Part shown: one piece after another, positions 30,741 to 41,995 of the stretch
How positions within the stretch are numbered: position 1 is the first letter of the stretch
Layout: each line of letters starts with the position of its first letter
Source: Eledone cirrhosa
Taxonomy: Eukaryota > Mollusca > Cephalopoda > Octopoda > Eledonidae
Direction of reading: 5' to 3'
Length of the DNA: 64,000 nucleotides
Assembly: GCA_964016885.1 (NCBI GenBank)
Contig: OZ024745.1
Coordinates: forward strand, 46,556,272-46,620,271
Program-made: the position numbers and the translations under genes
Notes under the pieces: model-generated
Seen by the model: the letters and a program-made list of their open reading frames with translations, nothing else
Told to the model about the DNA's origin: nothing
Database searches by the model: none

Positions 30741-30869
30741 ATATATATATATATACACACACACACATATCTATATATACACATACATATATATAAATAC
30801 ATATATATGCATGAGCAAACAAAGGCAGAGACAAGAAGAAATAAATAAATTAATTAAATAAAAATGGCG

Positions 30870-31115
30870 TAGGCATTACAATACAATGGGAGGAAACATA
30901 ATAGTACCATTGATGATGTCACAGATGTGTGACGAAAGAACTTTGATAGACTATATATATCTGTATTTTTAACCGTTGGTCAATCAATAATAAACATTGA
31001 TTGCCAGATAAATTAACTATGGAGATATAAAAGATGCAGAAGCGAAAATCAATCCAAACCAAACTCAGTGTGTTGTTATTATTTCTGGCTATATTATAAC
31101 AATATGACCCTCCCC
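30870..31115 (+). other. Unclassified segment, possibly an LTR fragment
   Basis: It contains 'ggagatataaaagatgcaga' (TATA-like) and 'caataataaacattg' (poly(A)-signal-like), and ends 'tataacaatatgaccctccc', which could be an LTR CA end followed by a primer-binding region. No gag or pol sequence follows. Low confidence. Confidence 0.2.
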
Positions 31116-31146
31116 AAGTATAACAACATATATATATATATATATA

Positions 31147-31190
<44 letters not shown>

Positions 31191-31194
31191 CATA

Positions 31195-31261
31195 TCATCA
31201 TCATCATCATCATCGTTCTATGTCCATTTTGCACCCCACAAAAAAAAAACGGTGATGACGA

Positions 31262-31302
<41 letters not shown>

Positions 31303-31330
31303 TATATATATATCATCATTTTATATACAT
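31195..31330. repeat. RTE tail tips and TA/CA microsatellites
   Basis: (CATCAT)n, a short remnant 'tatgtccattttgcacccca', then 'ggtgatgacgacg' and TA. The two tail tips face each other, suggesting collapsed inverted insertions. Confidence 0.6.
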
Positions 31331-31744
31331 ACATACACATAATGTATGCATATGCAAATATATGTACATTTTTCAGTATGATTAGCAGTGATGGAAATAT
31401 GGGGAGTACTCAAAGGTATATATTGGTACACAATTTCAAGTTATTTTATATATATCTACTAATGGAGATATTTACTATTAGCAATCCTTTGTCAAGTTTC
31501 AGTCAATAAAAATGTTTGTTTACTATCATTACACGTGTTTATTTTATTCAGCTCCCAAAATAGAACACATAATATAGATTAGTTTATAACATAATCTATA
31601 CAGTAAGAATGGCACTATATTTTGGTTGGAGTGTTATGGGTATCCCACGACCATCACGTGCACAGGTTCATATTTCTGCACTCTGATGGACCCTTCTATG
31701 ATTCTCAGAATAAATTCTAGATACAGTCTTACCATATAACTAGT

Positions 31745-31915
31745 TTCCAATACCCACTGTAAATGTGGTTGGTGTTAGGTAGGCCAAATATTCAGACCCG
31801 TCAGAGCAAGATACAGTGTGGCCAATTCTGGCCAGACTTGTCTCTCGATGTGGGTGACCCATCTAACCCATGCAAGCATGGAAAAATGGATGCTAAACGG
31901 TGATGGTGATGATTA
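31745..31915 (+). repeat. RTE-LINE 3' tail remnant
   Basis: 'ccactgtaaatgtggttggt', 'ccagacttgtctctcgatgt', 'cccatctaacccatgcaagc' and 'ggatgctaaacggtgatgg' follow the tail order, with an internal deletion after 'ggtgttaggtaggc'. Confidence 0.75.
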
Positions 31916-32519
31916 TGACTTCCATCACTGATGATAAGTCCTTCCTAAGCTTACAATTATATTTCCATAAAATCAGTTAGATGCTTTCTGTGATAGCTAT
32001 ACCCAGAGTAGGAATGGAACTAATGTTCTGTTGCCACAGCTAACAGCAATGATTTGTTCCTATCTTATGTAGTACCTATATCTATTTAGATGTTTATTGA
32101 ACCTTTAGCTATTTAAGTGTCTAGGCCATGATCACAACATAGTGCTCATAACAGAATACCAACTAACAAGCTTTCAGCTAATTGTTTGGTACTTAAAACT
32201 TAAATATCTACTTCAAATAATGTATTAACAGAAGTGAAACTTCAGTGACAGCCGACATAAACCCTGAAATCTACTTTTCTTGGATCAATAAAGTAACTTC
32301 CTGCAGTGTTCGGGGATTAATCTCTCATTGTAGGGTATATTGAACAAGATAGCAAGATGTTATCAGTTCAAACAACTGATGCCACTATTTTCAACCTTTT
32401 ACCATACAATGCCATTTCATATTTTTCATTTATTATATGAATGGACTCTTGGTGATGTAGCAACACTTTCAAATCTATCAGAGCTCATCCTTCTTCAGGT
32501 TTAATCACAGCCAATTTCT

Positions 32520-32718
32520 TCTAAAGAAGAAGAGAGAGTAATAGAGAGGAAGTGAGAAAGAGATATAGAGGAAGAGTCAACCTTAGTACTGGGCTGGTAC
32601 TTTATTTATTAACCTCAAAAGAATGAAAAGCAAAGTTAACCTCAGTGCACGGAGAGCCAGAACAAATATGGCAAAGCATTTTATCTGATGTTCCAATGAC
32701 TCTGCCCATTTGCCATTT
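32520..32718 (-). mobile_element. Class B SINE with CT-rich tail
   Basis: Same extended structure as 15990-16165: 'gaggaagtgagaaagagata', 'gaagagtcaaccttagtact', 'gctggtactttatttattaa', 'gaatgaaaagcaaagttaac'. The head is diverged. Confidence 0.7.
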
Positions 32719-32719
32719 A

Positions 32720-33560
32720 CCATTTATTAAATAGTAGGATCAAATGTATTGTAGTTAGCTGTACTGTTCATTTGTTGTCAGCTCTGTTGTGTGGCCCTAG
32801 GTCAGTTCCAATCATTCAGATCTACAATCCATAGAAGGTCAGTTGAACAATGCAATCTAATTCACAGGTCCATTTTGCTGAGCAGAAAGCCTTGCCATTC
32901 ACTCAAACATGCAGTTGGTTGGAGTTGTGCATTTTGTTGTTGTTTAGCTTCATATTAATAAAACATCTACCAGTCAAGTATTGTTCCTGCCACCACCAAA
33001 AGAAATTTTGGTCTTGTGCATTATTTAAAGAAATTTGATATACAAATATAGACAAATTCATGATCAGAGAGTCTATATCTTGCATTAAATAAATACTATT
33101 TAAGATCAATAATAATACTTGGTTTGTAACAGATGTTGTTCTGACATGAACTTCACAAGAAACGTGTTACCATAGAAAGAATTTCTCTCTATACCAGTAT
33201 AAAACCAAACAGTATTTAGATTCTGTCTAACTGCTTACTCAGTGATGCAAATAATACAGGTATAGGCAACACAATTTTAAAGAAACCAATAAGTTTGTTA
33301 ATAACCTCTTAGGTCGATTCAAAGCTGAGTTGCTATATATAGAATAGAAAATGCCATGAATTCTGGAAAATTCTGTTTCTGTTTAAACTTCAAAGATGCA
33401 GACAGTAGCAAGCATACAGAAATTGCAGGAAATATATTCAAAGAAAAGCATGAACATTTCTTATATTGTTGCACTTTTCAGTATCTATGTTTACATGCAA
33501 ATAGGTATCATCATCATCATCATTATTATCATCATTGCTTTCTTCTTTCTTGTTCTGCTC
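32720..33560. other. No recognised gene or repeat
   Basis: Several short open frames with no family resemblance and no supported splice sites. A (CAT)n run lies at 33508-33535. Confidence 0.3.
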
Positions 33561-33562
33561 TT

Positions 33563-33630
33563 AACCCTTTCATTACTCTATTTCTAATGAAATGTACTAC
33601 CTATGATTTTCAAATACTTTGACCTTGTTA
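33563..33630 (+). mobile_element. TTAA MITE, left-end fragment
   Basis: TTAACCCTTTCATTACTCTA followed by 'tttctaatgaaatgtactac' is the left end of the MITE family. The body is cut after 'gattttcaaatac'. Confidence 0.65.
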
Positions 33631-33749
33631 TGTATGTATGGACCATTACCCCTTATGTCAGTTTGCTCTGCAACTCTACAGTGATTTTACAATTTTGGGT
33701 GTGAGTGGGTGGAAGGGGGTATTTTGTTCAAGGGGTTTCTGATGCCCCT

Positions 33750-33965
33750 TTTAAGCAGAAGTGCATGGCCTAGTGGTGTTGGACTGGGTTGTGTGTTGTG
33801 TTTTTGAGCAAAACACTTAATTTCATATTGCTCTAGTATATTCAGCTGAAAATAAGTACTAGCAATATCTGGGGGATTAACCCTAGTAGGGAGACTTGTA
33901 CTCTCAGTCACTTAACACCACAGAAATTTGGATAAGCACCAAGCTGTGGAAAAGTACATGAAATG
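33750..33965 (+). mobile_element. Class D SINE
   Basis: 'agtgcatggcctagtggt', 'gagcaaaacacttaatttca', 'tatattcagctgaaaataag' and 'gacttgtactctcagtcact'. The B-box region is deleted between 'gttggact' and 'gggttgtgtg'. Confidence 0.7.
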
Positions 33966-34139
33966 ATAAACAGTAACTGTGATAACAAATGACAAACCTA
34001 CAGCAAAGACTTAACTCTAACCCTGTCACCACAAGTTAAAGACAGACCAGCAACTAATCACCATCATAGTTGACAGCACATGTAAATAACATAGTGAAAG
34101 TAACACAATTATAGTTGAAAATTGCTAAAATGCCTGAAC

Positions 34140-34870
34140 ACTTTTGATACGAAACCGAAACCACCTGAAACTGCCCTTAGTTCTATGATACAAAACTATT
34201 TGCTTTAAAATATTTATATTCATCTAAAACCTTCCATCATGATTTTATGTAAAAACCCGCTAACAGCTTAATGGGAAAATTAGTTATATTACTAAATCCT
34301 TCCTAATTCATATTTTTAACTGTTTACTTTAAAATGTTTATATTTATCTAAAGAAAAAAGAGAACATCTATCATAATTTTATGTAAAATCTTTTGTTAAA
34401 TTATGTTCCAAATACTAGTTTAATAACCAGAAAGTTATATTACTAAATCCTTTCTAATCCTTGACTAGGGTGCCTGGTTGTTTCAGCGTCTTAGCCTTGC
34501 TATCACCCGTGGTAGTGCTGCAAGTATATTGACTTGCCTCAAAAATTTCTGTCGACCTTTGCGATTGTCACACTTGGTGGTGAATTGGTGGTTGTTTTCG
34601 TTTTTGTTTCTCCATCTTTTTTTTTTCTTTCTCTTGCTCTGATCATATATTATGGTGTGTTATTTTTGTGAAGTTCTTAACAATAGTTAATTGTATTTAT
34701 TATATGTGTTTATATTTGTTCACATTTTCATTCTGAAAGAATTGTGAACGATTTATAAAGTTATTTATACAACTAAGAATAAAATTCTTGGTTATTTTCA
34801 AAATTGTTTGAAAGTCATTGGTGGTGTCTTTCATTAGAAATAAAGGGCAAATGCTGGTAGAAAAAGTGAC
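34140..34870 (-). mobile_element. TTAA MITE, internally duplicated and interrupted
   Basis: Two tandem copies of the MITE body in minus orientation lie at about 34195-34310 and 34318-34460. The matching left-end part ('ttcttggttattttcaaaat', 'gtgtctttcattagaaat') resumes at about 34785. The 325 bp between are absent from other copies and are flanked by similar short sequences (aatccttga / aaattcttgg). That suggests an insertion with a short target duplication. Confidence 0.6.
34462..34784. mobile_element. Unidentified insertion inside a MITE
   Basis: It begins 'ctagggtgcctggttgtttc' and includes 'cgtggtagtgctgcaagtat' and a poly-T-rich middle. Comparison with uninterrupted MITE copies defines its limits. 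It has no coding potential. It could be a short retroelement or an LTR relic. Confidence 0.4.
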
Positions 34871-35274
34871 AGTATTATAAAAAGCTTAAGAAAAAAAATG
34901 TATAGTTCTCAACATTTTATTTATAGCTGTAGTGGATACTAAAAAAGAAGAAAAAAATCATAAAAATGTTATGATCATAGAACAAAGAATAGCATTACAT
35001 TGGGCTACATGCTAGCTAGAAACTGGCAACAGTTGACACTGCTGTATACAGGTGTACATGTGACTTATTGGCTGTCTAAAATTAATAAATCACATCAGAA
35101 ATAGACACATAAAGAGAATTCTCATTTGCCTATTTATTTATAATGAAGCACATTCCTAAATTGCAGACTAATGCAGCTTTTATTACACACAGAAGACTAA
35201 ATAGTCATGATTCACTGCTGTTTCACTGTGTATTTTTTAAATTTTCTATATATTACCATAGCAAGGGGATTTCA

Positions 35275-35340
<66 letters not shown>

Positions 35341-35370
35341 CATATATAATATATATATACAACAGAAGGT
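35275..35370. repeat. (TA)n microsatellite
   Basis: TA tract at the 5' edge of an RTE fragment. Confidence 0.95.
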
Positions 35371-35371
35371 C

Positions 35372-35816
35372 CAACTGTACGCATAAGCAGCAACATAGTA
35401 AGTAAGGCAATTAAGAACATGAAGACAAGTAAAACAGCAGGACCATCAGGTATAGTTGCTGAGATGTTGAAAGCATCTGCGATGGTAGGGCAGACCTTAA
35501 CCACCCTTATTGTAAACCAAGTAATACAGAATGGTGTCATTCGCAGTGACTGGAATAGCATCATCATCGTCAACTGCTACAAGGGTAAAGGAGATGCCCT
35601 AGAAAGGAATAACTACAGAGGCATAAAGCTGACTGACCAAGTCATGAAAGTTACAGAAAGAGTCATTACACAACTGATTAGAAACCGTATATACCTAGAT
35701 GAAATGCAGTTTGGATTTATGCTGGGAAAATGCACCACTAACAACCTCTTCCTTGTGAGGCAAATGCAGGAGAACTTCTCAACTGTGAGAAGGATTTGGC
35801 GTGATCAATTAACTTG
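35372..35816 (+). pseudogene. RTE-type reverse transcriptase fragment
   Basis: The frame contains 'VSKAIKNMKTSKTAGPSGIV', 'AEMLKA', 'NCYKGKGDAL', 'NYRGIKLTDQVMKVTERVI' and 'LDEMQFGFM', which are the first RT motifs. It is about 75-80% similar to 36990-37330 and stops being alignable after 'LFLVRQMQENF'. The palm with the catalytic aspartates is missing. 3'-tail-like DNA follows directly, so the element suffered a large internal deletion. Confidence 0.85.
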
Positions 35817-36260
35817 TCCCTCCTTATAGTGGCACTGGTTTTGCCTCCCAAACTATGGTTCCACCATGAGGTTTTGGTGGGCCAACGGCCTATCCCTCCT
35901 CATAGCAGTGCCATCCAGTTCCACACTATAAATGTGATTACAGCTCCCAAACTATGGCTCTGCTGTGTGAAGGGTTCAGCATGGCCAATTGGCCTGTCCT
36001 TCCTCATAATGGTGTCATCCAGTTCCACACTGTAAATGTGATTGGTGTTAGGAAGGGCACCCAGCTGTAAAAATCCCGGCCAAATTTACAGTCCCATCTG
36101 AGCAAGATACAGCATGGCTAATTCTGGCCAGACTTGTCTCTCAACGTGGACAACCCATCTAACCCACGCAAGCATAGAAAATGGATTTTTAAACTGTGAT
36201 GATAATGATAATGATGATGGTGGTGGTGGTGGTGGTGATGATGATGATAATGATGATGAT
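35817..36260 (+). repeat. RTE 3' tail with repeated internal units
   Basis: The segment 'cctcccaaactatgg..ccatccagttccacact..aatgtgatt' occurs twice in diverged form. The standard tail follows: 'ggtgttaggaagggcaccca', 'cccatctaacccacgcaag', and a TGATGA/GGTGGT end with slippage. Confidence 0.75.
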
Positions 36261-36329
36261 ATATATCATACATAGATATGTGTGTATTGTTCTAGCTTAG
36301 TTGTCAGTGAACATAGCTTAGTTGTCAGC

Positions 36330-38520
36330 AACCACACGGTCAGAACTAGACGAACCTGGAAACAGAAGCCAACCTGGAGAAGAAAGGTCTGGAAGCTGAA
36401 AGACTCCTCAGCCAGTTACAGATTTAAATATATTTTACTCAACGCCTATGACAGTAAAGAAGACCAGATAGAGACATTCAATGTAGAAGAGCACTGGGAG
36501 TTCCTAAAAAATAACTTACTAAAGGCAACGGATGAGATCTGTAAGACCACAGGCAGGAGGAGAGTGACTTGGTGGTGGAACAATAAGGTAGATGAGGCAG
36601 TTAAGGCCAAGAGACAGGCATGGAAAGAATGGAAGAACGGGGGAAGCAGGGTACATTACATAGAGACCAGGAGGGAAGTTAGGCAGCATGTATACTTAGC
36701 TAAGAGGGAAGCAGAGGATAGAAAATTCAAGCATGTTTTGCAATATGAGGACCAGAAACAGGAGGTGTTCAAGATTGCGAGGCAGTGTGTCGGAGAGAAT
36801 TGTGATGTCATTGGAGAGAAGTGTATCCGGAATGATAAAGGTGAACTTGCCCTCACAAGTGCTGAGAAGAAAGATGTGTGGAAGAGCCATTATGATAGAT
36901 TAATAAATGAGGAGAATGCATGGGAAGAAGAGACCCTACCCCAAGTAGACCCTATATATGGGCCAGCAGTACAAGTCAGCAGCAGCGTAGTAAGTAAGGC
37001 AATCAGAGATATGAAGATGGGGAAGGCAACCGGTCCATCAGGTATAGCTGCCGAGATGCTGAAGGCATCTGGGTCGGTAGGTCACACCATAACCACACGT
37101 ATTGTTAACCAGGTAATACTAGAAGGTGTCATACCAAAGGATTGGTGCAGTAGAATCATTGTCAACTGCTACAAAGGTAAAGGTGATGCACTAGATACAG
37201 GAAAATATAGAGGTATAAAGCTGATGGACCAGGTCATGAAAGTAACAGAAAGAGTTATAACACAGTTGATTAGGGACCGGATGAAACTAGATGAGATGCA
37301 ATTTGGGTTTGTGCCAGGAAGAGGCCCTCTTCCTTGTGAGGCAGTTACAGGAAAAGTACCTAGCTAAAAGTAAACCACTCTACCTGGCATTCGTCGATCT
37401 CGAGAAAGCCTTTGACAGAGTTCGCCGTGCTATAATCTGGTGGGCTCTTAGAAAACTAGGAGTAGATGAATGGCTTGTGAAAACTGTACAAGCCATGTAT
37501 AGGGGAGCAGTCAGCAAAGTTAGGATTAGCAATGAGTATAGCGAGGAATTTAGCGTACAGGTTGGTATCCACCAGGGCTCTGTTCTTAGCCCTCTCCTGT
37601 TCATCATAGTCTTGCAGTCAATAACGGAGGAGTTTAAGACCGGATGCTCATGGGAACTCCTGTATGCAGATGACCTCACACTTATAGCTGAATCTATGGT
37701 AGAACTAGAGAAGAAATTCAAAACTTGGAAGCAGCGACTAGAAAGAAAGGGTCTCAAAGTCAACCTGACAAAGACTAAGTTCCTTGTAAGTAGATAAGAA
37801 AACAGAACCCAGATCCCCTCAGGGAAATGGCCTTGCTCAGTATGTAGGAAAGGTGTAGGTAGGACCTCCATTCTCTGCCCCAAATGCAAACAATGGGTAC
37901 ACAAGAGATGTAGCGGATCTCAGGAAGCTTAATTAAGAATGTAGGCTTCACATGCAGCAGCTGTACTGGGACAGCAAGCAGCAAACAGCCACAGGAAACA
38001 AGTACCACCAATCTCTGGGAGGGCATAAAAAGGTGCAGAGCACTAGAAGTCGATGGAAACCGCAGAGTGGGGAGACCCAAGAAGACCTGGTATGAGGTGA
38101 TAAAAGCCGATCTTACCCAATTACACCTCTCAAAGGCGATGACACACGACTGTGACCTCTGGCGTCACACAGTAATACAGAAGACCCGACCCCCCCATGG
38201 GTACAAGCCGAAGCTGAAGCATATATACAATATTCCCCCCCCCCCCCCCCTCCCACTGCAAAGTGGTCGTGTAGGTGCCACGACAAAAAAGCACCCAGCC
38301 CACACTGTAAAGTGGACATGTAAGCGCCATGGAAAAAAAACACCCAGCACTCACTGTAAATGAGGTTGGTGTTAGGAAGGGCATCCAGCTGTAGAAATCA
38401 AGCCAGAGTCAGTTCCCTACGAGCAAGACAAGGTCAGCCAACCGGACACCGCCCACAACAGGACAACCTGGCTAACCCATGCTAGCGTGGAAGAACGGAT
38501 GTAAAACGGTGATGATGATG
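36330..38520 (+). mobile_element. RTE-type LINE, 5'-truncated with internal deletions
   Basis: In order: RT N-terminal extension and fingers (to 37367), a small deletion of about 10 nt near 37317 that shifts frame, palm with YADD (37663-37674), the PHD-like cysteine cluster (37840-37930), a deletion of roughly 430 bp at about 38020 relative to 28125-28560, the end of the C-terminal domain ('RVGRPKKTWYEVIKADLTQL'), and a 3' tail ending in (GATGAT)n. The tail at 38255-38415 is almost the same as that of class A SINEs. The endonuclease is missing. Confidence 0.9.
36339..37797 (+). pseudogene. RTE reverse transcriptase in two frames
   Basis: The first frame (to 37367) includes 'KPTWRRKVWKLKDSS', 'VTWWWNNKVDEAVKAKR', 'GKATGPSGIAAEMLKASG', 'YRGIKLMDQVMKVTERV' and 'MQFGFVPGRG'. 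The second (coding from about 37325) includes 'LYLAFVDLEKAFDRV', 'VGIHQGSVLSPLLF' and 'WELLYADDLTLIAES', and ends at 37797. The catalytic residues are all present, but the frame break, 5' truncation and downstream deletion make it non-functional. It would have copied element RNA into DNA. Confidence 0.9.
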
Positions 38521-38879
38521 ATGTTCTGGGATTTGATACTCTATTTCCAAATACTTATAGTTATTAACTGCAATTGAAACTAACAAGTCAATTCACATGC
38601 ATTTCTCCCAGAACAAACACTGATTAGTATAGAATTGCATCATTCATTACTACAATTTGTTTATGTATTTTCTTATGAATTAATACTTGGAATAGTTCTC
38701 TTCAATTAATTATGATTATTTATCATCCTGCTAATGATTCTGGTGAATGAACTAGAATAATTACTAAGTATTTGTTAAATACAAGTTCTAACTGGGGAAT
38801 TACTTTAAAAATATTAAAATGATTGTATTTTAATTTGTTAGTAATTACATTGAATTATTTGCTACTACACTACTATGAA

Positions 38880-39900
38880 CATTTTATGACCATTTTCCTG
38901 CTAAAGCAGAGGTTAGCCCAATGATAGGCTTTATACTCATCATGGGTCCTTTTTCAGGCAATGTTTTACAGCCAGATGTCCTTTTTGGTGCCAACTCTTT
39001 TAGCCATTATCATAATCATTTAATATCTGTTTTCCCTGCTAGCAAGACTTGGATTTGTTGTGACAGACCAGTCAGTACTCAAAACAGGATCTCTGACCTC
39101 CAGTTGAACTGAATGCCCAAGATATGATCCTATGTTATATTACATACATTTTATTATGGCACCAACACTAGAGAAGTTGTCATGTGCTTGTCATAGCTGA
39201 AGAGTTTTCCCAACTCTTTGTTAGGCAGGGTTTTTTTAATAACAGAATGCCCTTCTTATTTCCAACCACTTTACCAAATGCACTGGGTGATTGTTTATCC
39301 CCAGAGAGGTTGTCATATACATGGCACAGCCAAAGAGTCCTCCAAACCCTTTGTTTGGCAAATCATCTACAGTGGGCTGCCAATCATATTGCCCACTACC
39401 TTACAGGATGTACTGAGTGCATTTATCATGGCATCATCACTAGAGCCATATCACCCTATTCTAAACTGGATACACAAGGTATATTGTATACACAGATATG
39501 TTGTTTATTGTGTGAAGTTCAGTGCAGCAATCTGCTGGGTTTTTTCCACTATACAGTCTCTTCTTGATGCTTATAGGTTCAGAAAGTGACTACAGTGATT
39601 GAAACATGACAGTTGTAATTCTGTTCTCATCTCTATTTGTGTGCATCTCAGCAGAGTGTTGTGACTTGCTTCTGTTTTTGTGTGTCTAGTTACCACTATC
39701 ATTTTACGTATAGATTGGTAGGGGCCATTATGGACCAAGTCAGTACTTAACTAGAACTATTATCCTCACAGACAGGTCAGAGTCAATGTCTCACTTAGTA
39801 TGTTTCATTTTCACATCTATGGCTAGATGCCCTTCCTAACACCAACCACTTTACAGAGAGTACTGGGTGTATTTAATCATGATGCCAGCACCAAAAAAAT
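38880..39900 (-). repeat. Cluster of diverged RTE/SINE tails
   Basis: Plus-strand phrases such as 'cagaatgcccttcttatttc', 'caaccactttaccaaatgca' and 'ggatgtactgagtgcattta', and near 39827 'gatgcccttcctaacaccaa', are reverse complements of the tail block. The unit repeats at about 39155-39300 and 39300-39440 in diverged form. The open frames across it are not supported as genes. Confidence 0.45.
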
Positions 39901-40398
39901 ATTGTTAGTTGTGATGTTCATATTTGATGTTCTTTAAAGTTGTTAGTTACTAAGAGAGATTATCTATTTGGTAGTTGACATTTGTTTGTTGATAGTGCTT
40001 TTAGGTGGTTGATGAAGGTTCAGAGTTGTTATGCAGCTAGCTATGTCTGTAAAATGGTAGGATGAGGAATCAAATGTGAAGTTATTTGTATATTAGTCTG
40101 TGCATGTATTATGTGGTTTTGAGGGATTTTTATATAATTTATACGTTGAAATAGAGTGGCCACTCCATTTGGGAAATTACAAATTCTAGATATGCTGTTG
40201 CATTTCTCTAAATAGGCTAGCTGACCCCAAGAGATATTTACCAGCCAGTATTTTTGTTTTGTTTCTTGACAAAGTGTTTAGCATTTTATTTATGAGTAGT
40301 GGGGTGGTGAGTTGACAGCTTTACTGATGTCAATGGTAATTAGAATGTTGTTGATGAAGCTGTTATCTGTTTTTATGTGAGCTTTGTGAATAGTCTTT

Positions 40399-40418
40399 TT
40401 AACCCTTTCATTACCATA
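40399..40418 (+). mobile_element. TTAA MITE, left end (split by a Helitron)
   Basis: TTAACCCTTTCATTACCATA is the MITE left end. It continues at 41304 after the Helitron. Confidence 0.8.
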
Positions 40419-41303
40419 TCTATATATAATGACAGATATTTATTGGTTGGTTGGGGTCTTCGAGCATCACACAAAAACAAAAACTGACAATTGAAAAGTA
40501 AGTACACCAATGGAATAAGGGTATACCTCGGAAGGTTTATTGATACTCACTTTATAAAATTAAAGAAGAAGAAAAACATCCCGGGTATACTAACCAACCC
40601 AACTGCTCTTTCTAGCAGGTTGGGAGACAACCATAAGAGATTCTCTCTGTGCGTCTGTTGTCAGCAAAGCTCGTGTTTCATGGCCAGTGTCTCTGTGGAT
40701 TTGAATGCTTGTTTATGCACACACACACATAATTTTATATAATTATTTACATCTATGTCTATATATAATATTAACAATTGGAACTCCCATCATCCTTTTA
40801 AGAAACTTGGACCCACCACATCTATGCAATGGCATGCACTTTACAATTAGACAGATAATGAACCATCTCCTAGAGGTCACTAACTATTCTTGGAGGCAAT
40901 CATCAAGGAGAAAATGCATTTATTCCCAAGATTCCCCTCAACCCTTTCACTATTTAAGACTTTAGTTCCCTGTTAGAACCAGTTTTGCTATGACCATAAA
41001 TAAAGTTCAGGGTCAGAGTCTCAAAGTTGTAGGATTGAATATGAGAGAATTGGAATTTATCGATGGACAGTTATATGTATATTGTTCCTGAATGCAAACT
41101 CCTAGAAATCTTCATATACTACACACGAACAGTAAAACAAAGAATCTGGTGTATCTGGAAGATTTTTTACTTTTTTTTTTGTCTCACACCACAGTCTTGC
41201 CTCATACTCTAAACCAGACAATGCATCCAATACTATTGTTTTCTCTTCTACTGGTCAACTCTTATCATTTGTTTACCAGAGTGAAGCTGGGTACCTCAGC
41301 TAG
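40419..41303 (+). mobile_element. Helitron, 885 bp, internally deleted
   Basis: It begins TCTATATATAATGACAG directly after an A and ends GCTGGGTACCTCAGCTAG directly before a T. A short hairpin (CCAG..CTGG) lies about 10 nt from the 3' end. It splits a TTAA MITE whose two halves fit together as in uninterrupted copies. Both limits are therefore exact and no target duplication was made, as expected for Helitrons. It retains only the C-terminal part of the helicase. Confidence 0.85.
40780..41160 (+). pseudogene. Helitron PIF1-like helicase, C-terminal part
   Basis: One frame with two internal stops (40963-40965 and after 'YVYCS') carries 'GTPIILLRNLDPPHLCNG', 'FPVRTSFAMTINKVQGQS' (helicase motif VI region) and 'DGQLYVYCS'. 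This matches the end of the SF1 helicase of Helitron Rep-Hel proteins, which unwinds DNA during rolling-circle transposition. The Rep nuclease and most of the helicase are absent. Confidence 0.8.
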
Positions 41304-41400
41304 TATCTAATGAAAGACACTGCTTATGATTTTCAAATAATCAAGAATCTAGACAGATTTAGTAATATAACTATCTTTCTCATTAAGCTCATAGTATTGG
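41304..41400 (+). mobile_element. TTAA MITE, continuation after the Helitron
   Basis: 'tctaatgaaagacactgctt', 'gattttcaaataatcaagaa' and 'agatttagtaatataac' continue the MITE. It breaks off against the LINE remnant at about 41400. Confidence 0.75.
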
Positions 41401-41995
41401 AGCTTGATCTCTCTACTTGGAGAAGTAGCATATCTGCCTGGAGTGACTCCCTGATCTCTGATCTACTCACTCTATTGAGTAATGTTACTCCAAAGACCCT
41501 TCCAGGAACCCCATTTTGACTGCTTATATCTACGATCATATTCTTTTGGTCATTACCCAAGATTCATGACCAGAGGTAAGGTTTGGCATAAATTCCGAAT
41601 TGAAGAGGGCAAGTTTGGCTTTTATACCTCCCTCCCTTCTGATTACTGAATGCAGAAGCTGGAGCATTATTGCACCAGCTCCTGAAATTCTTGCACTTAA
41701 TTCAGCCTTGTGCCTGCCATCACTTATGAACATGGCTCCAAGATACTTGAACTTTTCTACCTGCTTCAGGGGATCTCCACTTGAGAGGACAAGTGTCTTA
41801 GTCTTCACAACACTGATTTTCATTCTTGCCCTGCAGTAGTCGGCAGCAAACCCATCAAGTGCATGTCAGAAATCATTTTTTGATGAGTTAAGTAATACCA
41901 TGTCATCAGCATTCCAATCGACTGACCCTACACCCACCAGTCTTGATATTACTTCCAATCCAGTTGCACATGTCAATCCTATTCATGAATTTAAA
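41401..41995 (-). pseudogene. LINE reverse transcriptase remnant (third RT family)
   Basis: On the minus strand: 'ADDMVLLNSSKNDF' (palm, about 41890-41920), 'MKISVVKTKTLVLSSG', 'VEKFKYLGAMFISDGR', 'LTSGHESWVMTKRI', then in another frame 'NGVPGRVFGVTLLNRVSRSE' and 'LLLQVERS'. These are the palm and C-terminal blocks of a jockey/RTE-group LINE distinct from both families above. Stops and frameshifts are present. Confidence 0.8.

Noticed and set aside
38921..39589. Overlapping open frames of 120-127 codons
   Set aside because: They cross diverged copies of RTE/SINE tails in antisense; no domain is recognisable.
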